Shown: piece after piece, positions 1-13,818 of the stretch
Layout of the letters: each line of letters begins with the position of its first letter
Numbering within the stretch: the stretch's first letter is position 1
Notes under the pieces: generated by a model
What the model was told of the DNA's origin: nothing
Seen by the model: the letters and a program-made list of their open reading frames with translations, nothing else
The model's database searches: none
Assembly (NCBI GenBank): GCA_009741485.1
Contig: CM019216.1
Coordinates: 52,029,943-52,093,942, forward strand
Reading direction: 5' to 3'
Length of the DNA stretch: 64,000 nucleotides
Origin: Malurus cyaneus samueli
Taxonomy: Eukaryota > Chordata > Aves > Passeriformes > Maluridae
Program-made: the position numbers and the translations under genes

Positions 1-3000
1 CCAGGCTGGGCTTTCCAGAGTTCTGTAATCCACAGCCTGGCCATGGGATCAGGAGCCCTGCCCAGCTCCTGATTTTAATTTTTCAGCCCTAGATTTCTTA
101 GCAAATCCAATACTGAAGTCTCAGGGAAATATTTTCCAATTATTTGTTTTATTAAGAAAATTAAACAACTGTCCTGTGTTTCCTGGAAGTCTGACAGGTC
201 TCTCACTGTAATTGTAGATGGATAATGTCCCTGCAGATCAGGTCTTGCACTGTAAAGTGAAACTACATGAAGTGAGAGTTACCTGTGCTACCTGGCAATA
301 GTATGGCAGTATTATTACGTTTTGTAATATTGTATTTAAGTATTCAGACAGTCTTTCCTTTACATTAAAGTAAGGGAAAGATTTATACAGCTATAAGTGA
401 AACCATTCTTCTGGAATAAATACGATTCTAAAGTTTAGAAATCCTCAGGCTTTTCTCTAAACAAAGATGTGGGAAACTATTACTGTTTATATTAAATATT
501 CCCATGTGGATCTTTTGGTCCTTGTGGAATATGAATGGCAATCTCTTGTAAAATCCCTACTGCAGCTGTCAACACTTTTTATATGAGGCATCCCAGACAC
601 AGAGAGGAGTGGAGATGTATGTGGGTGGGACATACCTGTTTCCTTGGGAATTCTTCACCCTTCTGGTGGCAGACAGGTTTTCTGAGGCTACACAGATATC
701 AGAGCAAAGTCACTAAAGTGATTTTTCATAGGGGAGGGGATGATAACACTTCCTTATTACCAGCTTTTTGAAACAAGAGAACTACTCCTGATTTAGAGAG
801 GAAATTTGAGACCAAAAGGTTTACCCCGTACCACAGAGTGACTCTTCCTTCTCACAAGCCCCATCCTCTACAGTCAGTGCACATACCAGCTTCGCCTTCA
901 ACCTTCCCATTTTATCTGCTGCCTTATTAATGTAAACCTGACCCAGAAACCACCTTCTTCTTTGAAGCCTAAATTAATTCCTAGACTGTTTGTAACTATT
1001 TCTGCTTGTGACAATATTGTTCGTCTGTTTAAACTTCTCTTCCTAGTATTTCTCTTTTTCTTCCTTCTTAGTATATTTGTAGAAAGTAACCTTGTCCTCC
1101 CTTAGGCTTCACTGTGTTGCTGACCCATACCAAGCTCTTCTGGTCTCTACCTCTAAGACAGGATCCCAGATGGGCCCTTTGGTAGGACTGTCCAATGAGT
1201 TCATAATCTCTCCATGAGCTCTTCTCTGCTCTTACTCCCTGCATGTCGGTCTGGCCACAGAAAGGGGAAAAAAAAAGAAAAATATTCAAAATATACCAGA
1301 GGATCTCCTTACACTGCTTCAGAGAAGGTCAGTCCCTACCAGAAACTGATAAGCTGCAAGTTTCCCTTCTCATGGTCAAGAATTCTTTACAACTTCCATG
1401 GTATTTTTTCATTCCTCTATTATTTCCAGATGATGAGATCTGACTTTATCATTTATAGCACTTATACAATTAAGTGAGAGGTGAATCAGGGCCAGGTTGT
1501 TTGCCAAAAAACAAGTAAAACTCAAACACTTCATGTCATGTTTATTTTCACACTCCTCTTGAAGAAATACCTAGGTCAGCTACACCAAGCTTTGACTTCA
1601 ACATGCCTTGTGTAAGATTTATGCTCCAGCTATCTTGTTTATACCTTTTTGCATGATTTCTCCAGATATATTTGTAGCTCAAAGTATACCTACTGGTGAG
1701 AATTAAAACAAAAATCAAGATTATAAGTTCTCTGTTGTTTATGTATAGAGAAAAATAAAGCACTACACATATTGTGCATATCTAATTCTACTATTTTACA
1801 TCCACACAAAGAGATGTTCTCATTTTATAGGAAATGTTGTTCCCTGGAACTCAATGGCAAAATTCCTACGGAGTTCAGTGGACTAGGTTTCCTTCCAGAG
1901 TCTGATTTACTACTTTGTTGCATGAGTTGTATGCCAGGGTAGATTTGCTGAAATCACTGGATTTTCCTTGGCATGGAATCAGTAAAATCAGAAAAAAGAA
2001 TCTGAGTACAGAGATTCACAATAATTTTTACTGGAATAAAAATATTGCAATTGAGGGATAGCAGTTTTGGTAAACGTCAGTTAACTGAGATGTTCCCGAC
2101 TGGCTCATTAGACAGTTGCACACTGCTATAAAACCCAAATATAAATACATTTCATGTGTTCATACGATTTTATAAAACTGGAATATTGCATAGACAAAAC
2201 AGGGAAACTGCAAAGACTTTTAACACTGCTAAATGACTTTCTCTTTGAAAAGTGTTCCACGTGTTTTAGACCAAGAACCTAATTCTGCCCCCTGATATGC
2301 ACATACAAATTCCATTAAGTAGCTGGAGCTGCATATTTGTGCTTGTGGGAATGATTTGGCAGTGTAAAGGCTATTCTGGGAGCATTGAATGTGAGGACTG
2401 CCCAGGAATTCACCAGTGAAAATGCTTTTTTATTTTGTTGTCAAAAACTGTTGATTTGTCAAAAATAAACATTTCTGCACAAATATATATATAGCCTGTT
2501 TGACAATGAGCACATTTGTGGTCAAGGAAAAAGAGAAAGCTAATATTCACAGCACAGCCAACAAGCACTTTATGCCAAACTGAAAGCTAATGTCCATATT
2601 TAAACTTTCCCAGACATATTCTTTTCTCTTCCAGTCCATGATGAATTCCCTCGACCAGGACAAGTTGTCATCAGTCTTCCTCACTGGAGCTATTTCACAC
2701 AGCTCTATAAATTCAATATTAATTGGACAAAGAGTCTGCCTAATCACCATTTCCTCATCTCATAGCTTTGTGCTCCTGTCATTAAGAACAACTACTTGAA
2801 CCCTTCCTCCCTTCCAGGGGATTGTTCTGTTAACAGACACTTGTCCTGAAGAAGGCACTGCCATATCTAATATCTGCCACAAGGGGTGAATTCAGAGAAC
2901 TGTTGACTCATCAGAAACAATCATGAAATGGGACATTTGTTTTCCTGTAAATTCCACTCGCCTCCTTAAAAATACTAGCTAAATAGTACTTGGTTTTAGT

Positions 3001-3898
3001 TTTACTTTGAAAAAGTATATATTTGACTATATCAATAGTAAAGATATTTGCTTCCCACCTCTAGTATGTCAGAAATTGAATTAATATTTGACTCTGCTCT
3101 CAGCTTTCAAGGTGACTTTTTACATTTAAGACCAACAGCATGAGAGGCACCGTGTCTTTGCTGTGCTGTTTGCCAAAGCAGCCGACACCATAGGTGGGGG
3201 GACAAGTTGGGAAGAGAGGAATTTAACACTAATAGTGCATTTTATGGATGGCTTATCTGGTTGACCTTTGGGAGGCAGAGTGATGTATTAAAACACAGCT
3301 TGTCAGGAGTGCGGCCAGTAGGTTAGGATCTAAATCCATCCCGATGTCAGGGAGTGAGGCTAAGGCAATGCCTGCGTGCCAGTCCTGCTCAGTCCTTTCT
3401 GTAGGACTTTTGCAGAGTGTGAGCCCTGGGGTGCTGATTTTATGCCCTCACAGGTGGCAACCTCCTCAAGGGAAGTGCAACAGACATTTTGAGTCATGAA
3501 TATCATTGAATATTGCAATATTTCTTTGTGTGACAAATGCTGATGCAATCAAATATACCTCCCATTTCCCAGTCCTGGCAGCTCAGAAAGGAAGTCTCAG
3601 GCCCTGTGAGCTGCTTTTTCTGGCTGACAAGCACAGGGGACAGAGCTTACAAGATGAAGAAGTTTAGTGCTAGTTCTTCACACAGGCTGAATATCCCTCC
3701 ATGCCATTAAAAGTAGCAATAGTGACTTGGTCACAATTAACCTTTTTAGTTACCACTCCTTGACTGTTTTTAAGCAAATCCTTACTGCTGCAAATGAAGT
3801 TCAAATCAAACATTTTTCTGTCTCTCTATTTTTTTTTTCAAACCTGTTTGCTTGCTCTGGAATGATGAAATTGCTTTTTTGTACTTTTAAGTTAATTC
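1..3898. other. Unique AT-rich non-coding stretch, no gene seen
   Basis: I see no exon, RNA gene or recognisable transposon here. Open frames are all under 90 codons, occur on both strands and show no family resemblance. The base composition is AT-rich with few CpGs, as expected for avian intergenic or intronic DNA. Short AT-dinucleotide runs occur (for example near 2483-2492) but none is a sizeable repeat. Confidence 0.7.
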
Positions 3899-3899
3899 C

Positions 3900-3996
<97 letters not shown>

Positions 3997-4022
3997 TTCT
4001 TCTTCTTTCTTCTTTCCTTTCT
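3899..4022 (+). repeat. (CTTT)n microsatellite grading into (CTT)n
   Basis: About 95 bases of uninterrupted CTTT units are followed by a short CTT run and a degenerate TTTCC end. The pyrimidine strand contains no stop codon, which produces a false low-complexity open frame (FLSFFLSF... repeats) over 3727-4035. A pure tract of this length is likely length-polymorphic. Homopurine-homopyrimidine mirror tracts of this kind can form triplex DNA. Confidence 0.97.
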
Positions 4023-7000
4023 CCTTCATTTTTAACAATTTCACTTCTAACCAAAGTTCAGAGCCTGTAGGGAAATGCTTTCCCTTCAGCTGGGCCTCTT
4101 CCTATCTTATCAAACAATATTAGTTTGCACTCCATTTATACCACATAGAGCCTTAGAAACTCTCATAGCTTTTAACCTGTCATGCAGATTAAGACCTCAT
4201 TAAATTTCTTACTACCTTCAGCATGATCGTGTTACCTAATGCTAAGGATTTTGGGTCAACATAATGAGTACTGATACAGAATGAAAGCAGAGGGATCTTT
4301 CATCATGTAGCTTCATTTGCTGGAAAAAGAATTTAATGTCTGGTAAATTCAGTTCAGTCTAGTCTGTGTTTCTGCATGTGTTCTGTCTGGACAAAGCATG
4401 GCTTGCATTTCCCCAAACAAGCATTGCATGACCTGTGCTTCTGTGTTTGAATGAATGCTGCCATGGTCATTGGTAAAACATTGAATTAATAAAGTCTGCG
4501 TGTGTGCTTGTACCCATGCAGACATACATAGACATGTACATATTTATTTTATAAATAGTTATAGGATGAATGAGTGCACATAGGGACAGGAATTGTGTTC
4601 ACCTATATTTTTCCTGGCTTTTCTCGCATGTTTGCAAAAAAAAAAAAGAAAAAAAAAATTCAGAGAGAAATAACTGGAATCAAAAGGGGGAATATGCTTT
4701 TCTCCTACTCCAGTGTTTGCAGCAAGACAGCAGCTATAGGTGACTATTTCCAGACTGGACATTTTTGGTGTGAGTACTGCAAACACAGTGTAGAATGCAA
4801 ACCCTGCCATGGGATCTTTACAGGTGAAGCGGGTTGAACAGAATAAAATGCTATTATTCTGGTTTCATTAGTAAGAACCAAATATACCAAATGACTTGTT
4901 TTCAGTCACATGGGACATCAGCAACAAACTCCTGTCACAGCTAATACCTCTGCTATTAGTTCTGTCTTTGAAGACTATAGTCCTGTCAAGGTTTGTAATC
5001 CACTTTCACAGATAGAGAAAAACTTGAGAAAAAAAGAGAAAAAAAAAGAGTCCTCAAACTTACACAGCATGCATCCCTCAAGAATAGGAGCACCTCACAA
5101 CAGTTTTGTTCTAATGACAAGCCCCTTAACTGGGATGTAAGGCATGGCAGACACAGAGATGGACAGCAGAGGCAGGGATCACAGGCAGGAGCAGCCCATG
5201 GCAGTTGAGGAAATGCAGAAGCTGAATGCCCGTTTTCCCCAGGTTTGACCTGGAGCTCTAGCATTTGGTTCACCCTTTCTCTCTGGGTGCTTTGCTAATT
5301 ATCTAGGAATCCTTATCAGGGCATTACAAGACCTCTCTACAGGACAGCATCAATTAACAATCACTTTGATGAATTTTTCCACATATTTCCTTTCACCTTT
5401 AGAATTACTTTTTCTGTTCCAAAGGATTAGGCCACATAATGACATCATATAGATTTTCCTCTTGAATATGTACCTTGTTGGGTTGAGGGACTTGTTTAGG
5501 GAGGGAAGCAATGCCAGTTTTCCCCCAGCACATGGTACAATCCCCTTGCAGGTGGAGATGGGGGGATTGCCCCCTCCTAGCCCCATGTCCTTCCCTCCTG
5601 CCTGCCCACCCAACATCAGCAGCCTTTGGACCGGGCTGGCTGAGCCTTTCCCTCCGCCAAGCCCAGATAACCACTCAAAGGACGTCCTTGTGTCACGTCT
5701 GTTGTAAACTCCACCATGCTTTTCCTGTGTCTGCACAACATCTCAGCTCATTAGGAAGACACGAGATAGCAGAGGACCCGATAGGGAGGTTTTGGATCCC
5801 CCCAGCCCGGTAGATCCTCCTTCCCGTACCACGCATGGGACCCTTAACTTTAACCCAGCCGTGCCTTTTGTCTGAAAGGGAGAGACTATTTATGAGGAGT
5901 CATACAAAATAAACACAGAGAGTTCACCATAAAATATGACAACCACTTTAAATAATGTTGACTTAATTAAACTTTAAACTTTATTTATATATTTTATGGC
6001 CGTAGTGTGAGCTCTTCTCGGATGTTTACTTCAGTGAAAAATCCATCATGTGAGGGCCTTGAAAGGAATTAATCCCCTTACCCCTGGCACAGAACTCAGC
6101 TCCAACAATTCAGATCTAAATATTTAGTGATGGATGATACATGTTTATAGAACAGAGGGCAGCATGACATTTAAATGGGATCTGGGGTTGCTATAGTGAG
6201 CGGACATTGTTGAAAAGAAACTGGAAGCTGAAGCCGTGCCAGTTATCGGAAGCCAATAACTCAGCCCCTTGTTGCCTGATTTTTCCCTTCCGTCAGTTCT
6301 TTCTGGGTTTTCGAAGGCTTCTTCACAGAAAGTTACGAGCAATTTTCAGAAGGAAAAGTTCTGCTGACTCTTGTACATTTGGTAGTGCATCCCATGGTTA
6401 AACTAATAGCCTCGTTGGGTGTCAGCCAAAGGTTACAGGCCTCTCAAAATATTCTTGGAAAAAAAAAAGAGTTTATCACTGAACTGAAGTTTCTCATTAG
6501 TAACCCTGTGTTGTCTAATCTGTGAAATTACATGATTAACTCTTTTGCAAAGACAGCTTCAGCCAGAGTTTGCAATCCCACAGGAAGTTATTAAAAGTAT
6601 CACCGAGATAATTTCCCTGCTTTGTACTTGGCCCTTAGGGTAAAGGAAATACATCATTAGATGAGTACTTTATAATAAAGCTATAGATCACCAACAATTA
6701 TTAAATGGCTGTCAAGAATGATTATTATTTTAAAAGTTGAGCACTGCGCAATTTGAAAAAACAAATAAAAAACCTTGAAAGAAATTACTTCCTTTGTTTT
6801 TGTATAGAAATTAGAAACATGCCTTCCCCCGCCCCATTCTCTTTGAAGTGATTATTGGAATATAATCTTTCTCTGTACACAGCCATCTTACCTTCGACAT
6901 TACTTTCTGAAACTCTACAAATACTCCTGTGGAAAGCCACCACTTGAGAGGATATTTGTCAGTGACCCAGAGGATAGCAGGGCCTTTTTGCAGAAGCTGA

Positions 7001-8209
7001 GAACACCTCAGTGCATGAGCCCTGAATCCCTGATGCCCCAAGTTACTGAAGCGGAGGTGGTGGTTTTCACTCAGGAGCAATCCTTGGTTTTGGTGAAAGT
7101 TGAACTCAGGGCTGTTTGGGACACAGAAAACCCTCCCATCATGTATTATAGCTGAAGTCACTTGCAGATGTTTTGCATGATTTGTTGCACTTTGGCTTCC
7201 TAACGAGTTCCTCCCAGATCAATGGGTGGTTTAGTTTGCATCTTTTGGGAGGAGAGGTAAGAGTTCAGATCTTTATTATCTTCTCCAGCTACCCAGCTAA
7301 TCACAAAGACCTTTTTTTTTTCTTTTTTTCCCTGCTCTTTTTTTTAACCATTAGTGAAACAGTGAAATGGTGAGAAGAGCAGATGATGCCAGTCAAATGC
7401 CCGTGAAGTCAGTCAGGCTGGGACCCTCAGCCAGTGACACAGTTACCCTGCAGGGATGGCCATGTAGCATCTGTCTGGATTGTATAAAAGACAAATAGTT
7501 GTGACAGGTTTGACAGAGGTAAAATGTGTGGAAGCAACAGACAACAAGCACTCTGTTGGCCCTCAAATCTTATTCAGCCAAACCATCCTGCTTTATGGGG
7601 TTCCACTAAGGAAGCAGAAAACTAAGGTGGAATTTGAAAGAACATCATTTGGGCATCCAGAAAAGGACAACTGCTACTAGACACGTCAGCAAAAGCTTCT
7701 TTGTGCTTGTGTGAAAAAGCCAGATCCTTCAAAACAGTTGGGTTTAGGGATTTAAGCATGCAACCCTAAAGGCCCAGCCCTAAAGTGCACAGCAGGACCA
7801 AGCTCACAGGACAGCTTTTGTGATGGTATCGTGTCATGGTGCCTCACTGTGACCAGTGCACCCAGTCATTACCATCTAGGAGTTAAGAAACAGTGCTTTG
7901 AAACAGAAGAGCTGAGATCTATTTTCAGCCACATAAATGCTGTTAAAGGTAAAGAGATTTGCTCTTTCTAGGCTGTATTTTTGTTTTGTCTAATAACTTT
8001 TTCCTGACCCTAAATAAACCATAATCTCCTATGAGAGAAGTTGGCTGGTAAATATTATAAACACAATATAGGTTTATACATTTGCAATAAAAGTGCAGTT
8101 TTAGAAGAAGGAAGAACTAAGACACCATGGGCATTTAGTGCTGCTTGCACTGGTTACAACTTGTGTCCTCTTTAAATCGTTTAGAATAACTTCACCCAAT
8201 CTGTCTTTC
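4023..8209. other. Unique non-coding stretch with AT-rich, possibly conserved blocks
   Basis: No gene is recognised. There is a short A-rich tract at about 4636-4658 and a locally GC-richer patch at about 5500-5720 that is not CpG-rich enough to be a CpG island. Two AT-rich blocks, about 5900-6160 (including TTAATTAA at 5963-5970) and about 6460-6780, have the texture of conserved non-coding sequence, but I cannot show conservation. The open frames here (up to 128 codons) overlap one another on both strands and look like chance. Confidence 0.6.
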
Positions 8210-8245
8210 TTTTTTTTTTTGTTTTTTTTGTTTTTTTTTTTTTTT
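8210..8245. repeat. T-rich low-complexity tract
   Basis: Runs of 11, 8 and 15 T are separated by single G residues. The tract could be the degenerate poly(A) tail of a minus-strand retro-insert. However, the sequence just to its right shows no complementary polyadenylation signal at the expected distance and no recognisable gene body, so I treat it as simple low complexity. Confidence 0.9.
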
Positions 8246-11200
8246 GTAACATGGTCTGACAATGGCTTGGATTAATTTCTAATGCTTTCAATGATCAACC
8301 TGATATCTGCATGTCTAACTCTTTTCAAAAAGCTTGAATTGGTGAGGAGAGTTTGTCTAAATTGCTACATACATTTGAAAATATTCTTATTATTTTAGTT
8401 CTAGTTTCTAAAAATAAGATTACTGGAAGCTGTTCTTAAGTGCAGGGTGGGATAACCCAGTATCTGCAACCTTTCATGACCTTAAGTGACAGAAATATTT
8501 TTTTACTGCATTTTGTAGTAAAGGAAAAGATGACTGATGCAATTTCCCCTAATGTTTGTCAACCAGTTAAAAAGAAACAACCTATTTTTTTCCTCAAGAA
8601 CTTTGAACACAAAAGGTTCTGGTATACATTCAAACTCAAATAAATTCAGCCTGAATCTTTTGAGGTTTGTATATTATCAGTGTAAGATGAGTTTTTATAT
8701 GAAATGAGAAAATTCTTAAAGATTTGTAGGGAAGGTTACTGAAGATATGAAAACCAAGGCTATAGCCAAACAGGAATAGCTTAAGCTGTCTATGCATTTG
8801 TTTTTCCATGAGAGAAGTTTCAGGGGTCCAGAAACTGGAAAACATTGAAAATATTGATGTACATTCTACATGCATATTTTTAAAATGGAAAAAACATCAC
8901 AAAACAAAAGCCACAGATGTTAACCAAAAATCTCTCACTCCAGTCTCTTACTTTGAACTGGAATGTTATAATCTAGATATCTTAATTTGTAGAAGACAAC
9001 CAAACATGCTCTTCAGAGCTGATCAGGAAAGCAATACAAAACAAATTCTGACTTAGGAAATGAATGAAGAGTGTAATTTTCTTTGTGCAGTTGCACATTC
9101 TCAGGTGATTTGTTCTGGCTGATATTGATGATAAAGCACTGATATATGCTATTAGAGAGATCCACAGCAGCATATGACAGAAGAAGTACAATTGGTCACC
9201 AATTAAATTCCAATCCTTGCAGAGAGAAGTTTACCATTCTCACATGGCATGGCAAGTACCTAATTTTGCCATTCATTACTGATGGGCATGAGGTATGTCT
9301 CCAGGAGATACATGAATTTTCCTTTGGTTTTATGTGAATTATGCCTTTATCTCTCTGGGACCAGCTTTTGTTTGGATTTCATTTGAAAACCAGCTTGTTT
9401 TCAAAGACAAGAACTGAGGAACATGCTCATTTTTGCTGTACTGGCTTATTTTCCTTCTTGCACTACTGATTTTTCTTATTTTTGTCATCCAAAAGATTTC
9501 TCTTTACATATAGAAAATATGACCCCAATATCTAATTAAATTTTTATTTCAAATCACTTCTGTTCCTTTTTCAGAAGTCTTGTACAACTGACCTTTCACT
9601 AATTAATGGATAAGACCCTAATAATTTTGAATTGCTTTTTTTGGTCCCCATTCTAAAGATTTTGAGATGTTGGATCTGGACACTCTTGTCCTAAAAGCAA
9701 CTTTATGAGCCAGTGAAAGCTCATGTTCTTAAACCCATGGCATTTGAAGAAAGGGTTTCTTCTGCTGGAAAAGGAGGAGGAAAGCTCTTCTCACACAGGG
9801 GTGGATGTTTCCAAATGCATCTCGTTCCCCTGTCACCAAGTGGCTGCTGTGCATTGCCGAAGGCAGCAGGAATGCACAGTTCCCAGCTCAAGGTCAACCT
9901 CCCATCTTCTAATCACACAGCTTCAGCTAAAGGTGAAAATATTCTAATCATACCAAAAGCTCATTCCCTAAATGTTAGCACCTTTTTGCCAGAGAAATAG
10001 GAGAGAATGGCCTTTCTTCTGTGCTAGTGGGGACCTGGCACCTTTTGATGTCATAATTGAGTGAGACTGGAGATGAAGAACAGTGGAGGAGGAAGATTCA
10101 AAAAAATAACAACTAGAACAGATGTGCAGAAAAACCTAAAACCCCAAACTTTCACTGAGCATTTCCTTTACACTTTTTGACTTTGCATGCTACCCATTTT
10201 TTAAAACACAACTATCAGTCCATTTCTGCACTTTTTTGCCAAAGCAGAAAAAGAGATCACGCAAAGCATGATCATTGCTTGCATTCATTTTTGTAATTGC
10301 TCTTACACTTCAGATGTGGGGAAAATCCATTATTCATAATACTGTGTTTTAGTTGGTAGAGCACCAGGTTCACAGATGATTAGTGATACTTGATGAAATG
10401 AACTTTTTCTGAAGTTCAGGGTTCCTGCGTTATATAAAATTGAATTTCTAAAATCAGTGCCTTTGATGTCTTCCCAGTACAAATATTTTACTCACAATTA
10501 AGTAGTTGGGACAAAAGTCTGCGAGAAGGGGGAGACAGAAAGGGGAGGTGAGATGTGGTTAAAGGCAATCCTCAGCAGGACAACTTAAAAATATGACTAT
10601 TATTTCTCAAGAACTACAACTGACTTTCCGGTTTTCATGAATTTTCCAAATCTGTTTCTTTGGGTCAGATCCTACTTATCTTGCTCACACAAATATTCTT
10701 ATTGACTATGCTTGAGAATAAAGCAACCCAAATTTTGCTTACTTTTTCTGTTTTGCCAATTCTCTTAGGATCACTTCAAATCAACTGGGATCTATGTTAC
10801 TGGACCAGTTAACAGACTGTGAAACTATACTAGTGCTCATGTCAGTTAAAATTTCTTAGGGGAAATATGTGTGTGAATTTCCTTGGCTCTTTCAGAACAA
10901 AACAAAACAACAATAACAACAACAAAATGAAAGCAACAAGGAAAGAAGAAAGGTTTGTCTGTATTTAGAATGGAAGCCCTGTTACCCGCAGTTGAGGCTT
11001 ACCCACACGCTATGTCCAGCCCTTAGCAGATGCTGCCTCTGCAGCTCCTGCCACTTTTGCTGACATAATTTTGTTTGGAGTTTAATAGCTATTTTTCTCA
11101 CTTTGTTTAGTCTTTGGTCAAATTTTTCATTTTCAATGCAGAGGCTGAAGGTGGTCTATATGACGGCTGACTCTGCATGTTGACAGCCCCAGAGCTGTAA

Positions 11201-13743
11201 TAAATTGAGCTTTTGCAAACCCCAGCAATGATGCAGCCTCACAGTGTACCAAATATCTATCACTTGCATTTATACCTGAACCTGTGTGTATATTGCCTGA
11301 ACCTGAATGTTCAAAGCTCCTTTTTTTACATGAGTATGCTCTATTTTGCACATAACACCAGTCTCAGATAGTTGAGGCTATCCTGCTGAATCTGTTTGGG
11401 GTAAAAAAAGAATTTGTAAGGACATAATGTATAGCCTTCATTGCAAAGTAAACTAGGAGCAAGCATGATGGATGAGTTAAGAGTGCAAGGCTGTAGAGAG
11501 ATGTGAGTCCGGTCAGGGGGGAACTGGGTTGAATTTCCTGGCACATGGGTGTTATTTCTAGTGCTTCTGGTAGGAGGGCTGAAGAGACTGATAGGTGGCT
11601 TCCCACATCAATTTAAATCTTGTTTTGTGTGGAGCTGGGACAGTCCCTCAGTCTGTAAACCTGCAGTAGTGTCATGAACACCCAATTTCCAATGTGTATC
11701 TTAAGTGACATAATTACCAGTGGCTGGCAATTTTTTTACCTCAATATCACCATTCTCTTTCTAATGTACTGTATTTTTAGGCCCTGCTGGCTCAAAACCT
11801 GTTGAATTTTTTCTAAATTTTGTTCTTTTGTGTCTTATAAAATCTCATTAGGAGGAACTCTTCCTCCTTAGGTAGATACAATGCTGAACTGGTTAGGACA
11901 TCAATTTATATCCAAGGATATTCATTACTACCTGCAATTAGATCAGACCAAGGACTTTGACCTTTGCCTGAACATTCTGTCTTGCCCTTGCCTCCTGTGC
12001 CTAGTGAGAAGGTCTGCTGCAGACAAGTGCACATCTGGAAGAAGGCTTCTTTTCCTTGGGTGGCAGGAAGTTTCCTCCTAACATCACACACATGGGCACA
12101 TGGATATTGTCAAAGCCTCACAAAATATGCCCTGCAGAAAGAAATTAGTTCAACTCCCATTTTTTCACCTGGGGAGCTGTTACTGAGCTCAGGGCAAAAC
12201 AGTTTTCAGTCTATAAACAAAAAGTTTGACCTGCTCATCTTAGCCAGCTTGTATAAACAGATCAGCTCCTCAGAGAAGGCATGCAGGTTTTGGGGGGAAC
12301 AGAGGGCACTTTCTGCACGCCTGGGACAGATCGTGCCTTGCTCCCCACTGACCAGGTGACAAAGCCCTTCAGATGTCTCCTCCAGGTGAGCCAGTGAATG
12401 GTGGGAGGCGAAAAAAGGGAACTCCCTGGGGGTTTCTGGATCCATAGGCACCAACTGCCTAATGGCAAGGTGGGGGAATAACCTCAGGGTCCTGGGCTTT
12501 CAGCATTCTCAGAGGGAAATGGTCACAGGAGATGGAAGAGGGGGAGTACCTGTTGCCAAATGGCAATGTGATTACAGCGGTGGCAAACTTCCAGGGAAAC
12601 ACAGCCTCAGTTCTATCAGGATGCTTTGTAAATTGCTATTAAGAAGTATTTTTCAACAATCTCATTTTTATTAGCCGTTTGTGCCCATTATAGTTTTCTA
12701 GTTGCTAGTTTGTTATGGCTGTAACATAAATAAAGTTCTAAAAATGTCTCATTTGAGGAATTGCAGAGCTGGGCATGCCATTTAGACACAGATAAAAGCA
12801 GACGTAAAGGGTTTTCTTTGTAATGGGTCTATTTTATATTTAATAGAACTGTCATATAAACCTAGCCTACCATTTAAAATGCAGTTTCTAGGCTATAAAA
12901 TAAACACCATTTCTAATATTGCTGTTGGCTTTCACCTATGGGATACAGTTCATTAAAAGCTCTGTAAGGCATTTATGTGGGGTTACCATATGATTTACAA
13001 CCTAGGAGCCACCCCAGGCAACAAATGTGTTTCTCTCCCAGATTAGGGAACAGTTCTTCAAAAATATTAATGATACCTGCAGGATCACCCAGCCCCATGT
13101 GGCTTGCATGAACAGCAGCGCAGTGCTGGTAGAGACTGACACTTTCTGTGGCAGGAGCTCTGCTAGGTGCAATTGCTTCCTTCGGGAAGAGTGAGCCTGA
13201 GAAACATTTCACATTGATTTCTCTTCATGGAAGTTTGCAATACGACTTACCAGAAAAAGAAATGTACCTGGCTCAGGCTTCTGTGGGAGGTAAGGTAGGA
13301 CTGACTGTGCCAGGCTGAGGGATTAGCTTGCTTTCTTGCCCTAGCTGGGATGAATGGCCCTCTGGAATGGCAGGAGTCCACTTCTCTTTTTTGGCTATAG
13401 AAATAGCCATCTGGGTGAGATGGCTTAAAGAAGGTGAAGCACAAGCTCTGATTACTGATCTAATACAAAGTTCCAAGACAGTTTACGGGCATTGCCTGAC
13501 ATGGTTTCCAGTTTCATCCTAGGACTGAATGCATTTTTCTTAGTGGGTTACTTCTCCAAATGCCCCAGTGCTTTCCAGGAGTCAATTCAGACTTGGTACA
13601 GAAGGGGTCCTTTGTGCTGACCAGGTGTGAATCATTGTCTAGTAAGATTCTATTGCCTTGAAAATTAAGACTAAATGTTCTGAATGTAGAGTTTGATTTT
13701 ACCAGCTAAAATTTTCTCAGAAACCCATTCTCACTAATTATGT
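8246..13743. other. Unique non-coding stretch, no gene seen
   Basis: No exon or RNA gene is supported. A small CAA/CAAAA-rich tract lies at about 10896-10927. An AT-rich block at about 12650-12990 carries a MEF2-like site and is listed separately. The remaining sequence is unique and featureless to my eye. Open frames are 131 codons or shorter, overlap on opposite strands and match nothing I recognise. Confidence 0.65.
12820..12990. promoter_or_regulatory. Candidate AT-rich regulatory block with MEF2-like site
   Basis: The near-palindrome CTATTTTATATTTAATAG (12830-12847) fits the MEF2 family pattern YTA(A/T)4TAR in both halves. It is followed by several AT-rich motifs. Motif matches of this length arise by chance, so this is only a candidate. 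Alignment with other bird genomes would decide. Confidence 0.2.
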
Positions 13744-13818
13744 CAGGTTGAAGGTAGGGCTTCATGATCTTGGAAACCTTTTCCAACCCAAGTGATTCTA
13801 TGTTTCCATGATTCTATG
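13744..13818 (+). mobile_element. CR1 LINE 3'-end stub, plus strand
   Basis: The sequence follows the CR1 3' terminal pattern: a TTCATGATCTTGG block, then TTTTCCAACCCAAG, then two diverged ATTCTATG octamers (gattctatg...gattctatgg). Only about 75 bases remain, so this is a severely 5'-truncated insertion, the usual outcome of LINE target-primed reverse transcription. It contains no coding sequence. Confidence 0.85.

Noticed and set aside
3727..4035. 102-codon plus-strand frame with FLSFFLSF repeats
   Set aside because: It is a translation of the (CTTT)n microsatellite, which contains no stop codon; the flanks have no coding signature.
5500..5720. GC-richer patch with overlapping frames on both strands
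   Set aside because: The frames are mutual shadows, Pro/Ser-rich, without splice or domain evidence; CpG content is low.
8210..8245. Possible poly(A) tail of a minus-strand processed pseudogene
   Set aside because: No complementary polyadenylation signal or gene-like body lies to its right, and no target-site duplication is evident.
10350..10429. tRNA-like A box (TAGTTGGTAGAGCACC) followed about 50 bases later by a B-box-like CAGGGTTCCTGCG
   Set aside because: No acceptor or anticodon stem pairs around it, the box spacing is off and no TTTT terminator follows in place. At best it is a relic of a tRNA-derived SINE, which I cannot support.
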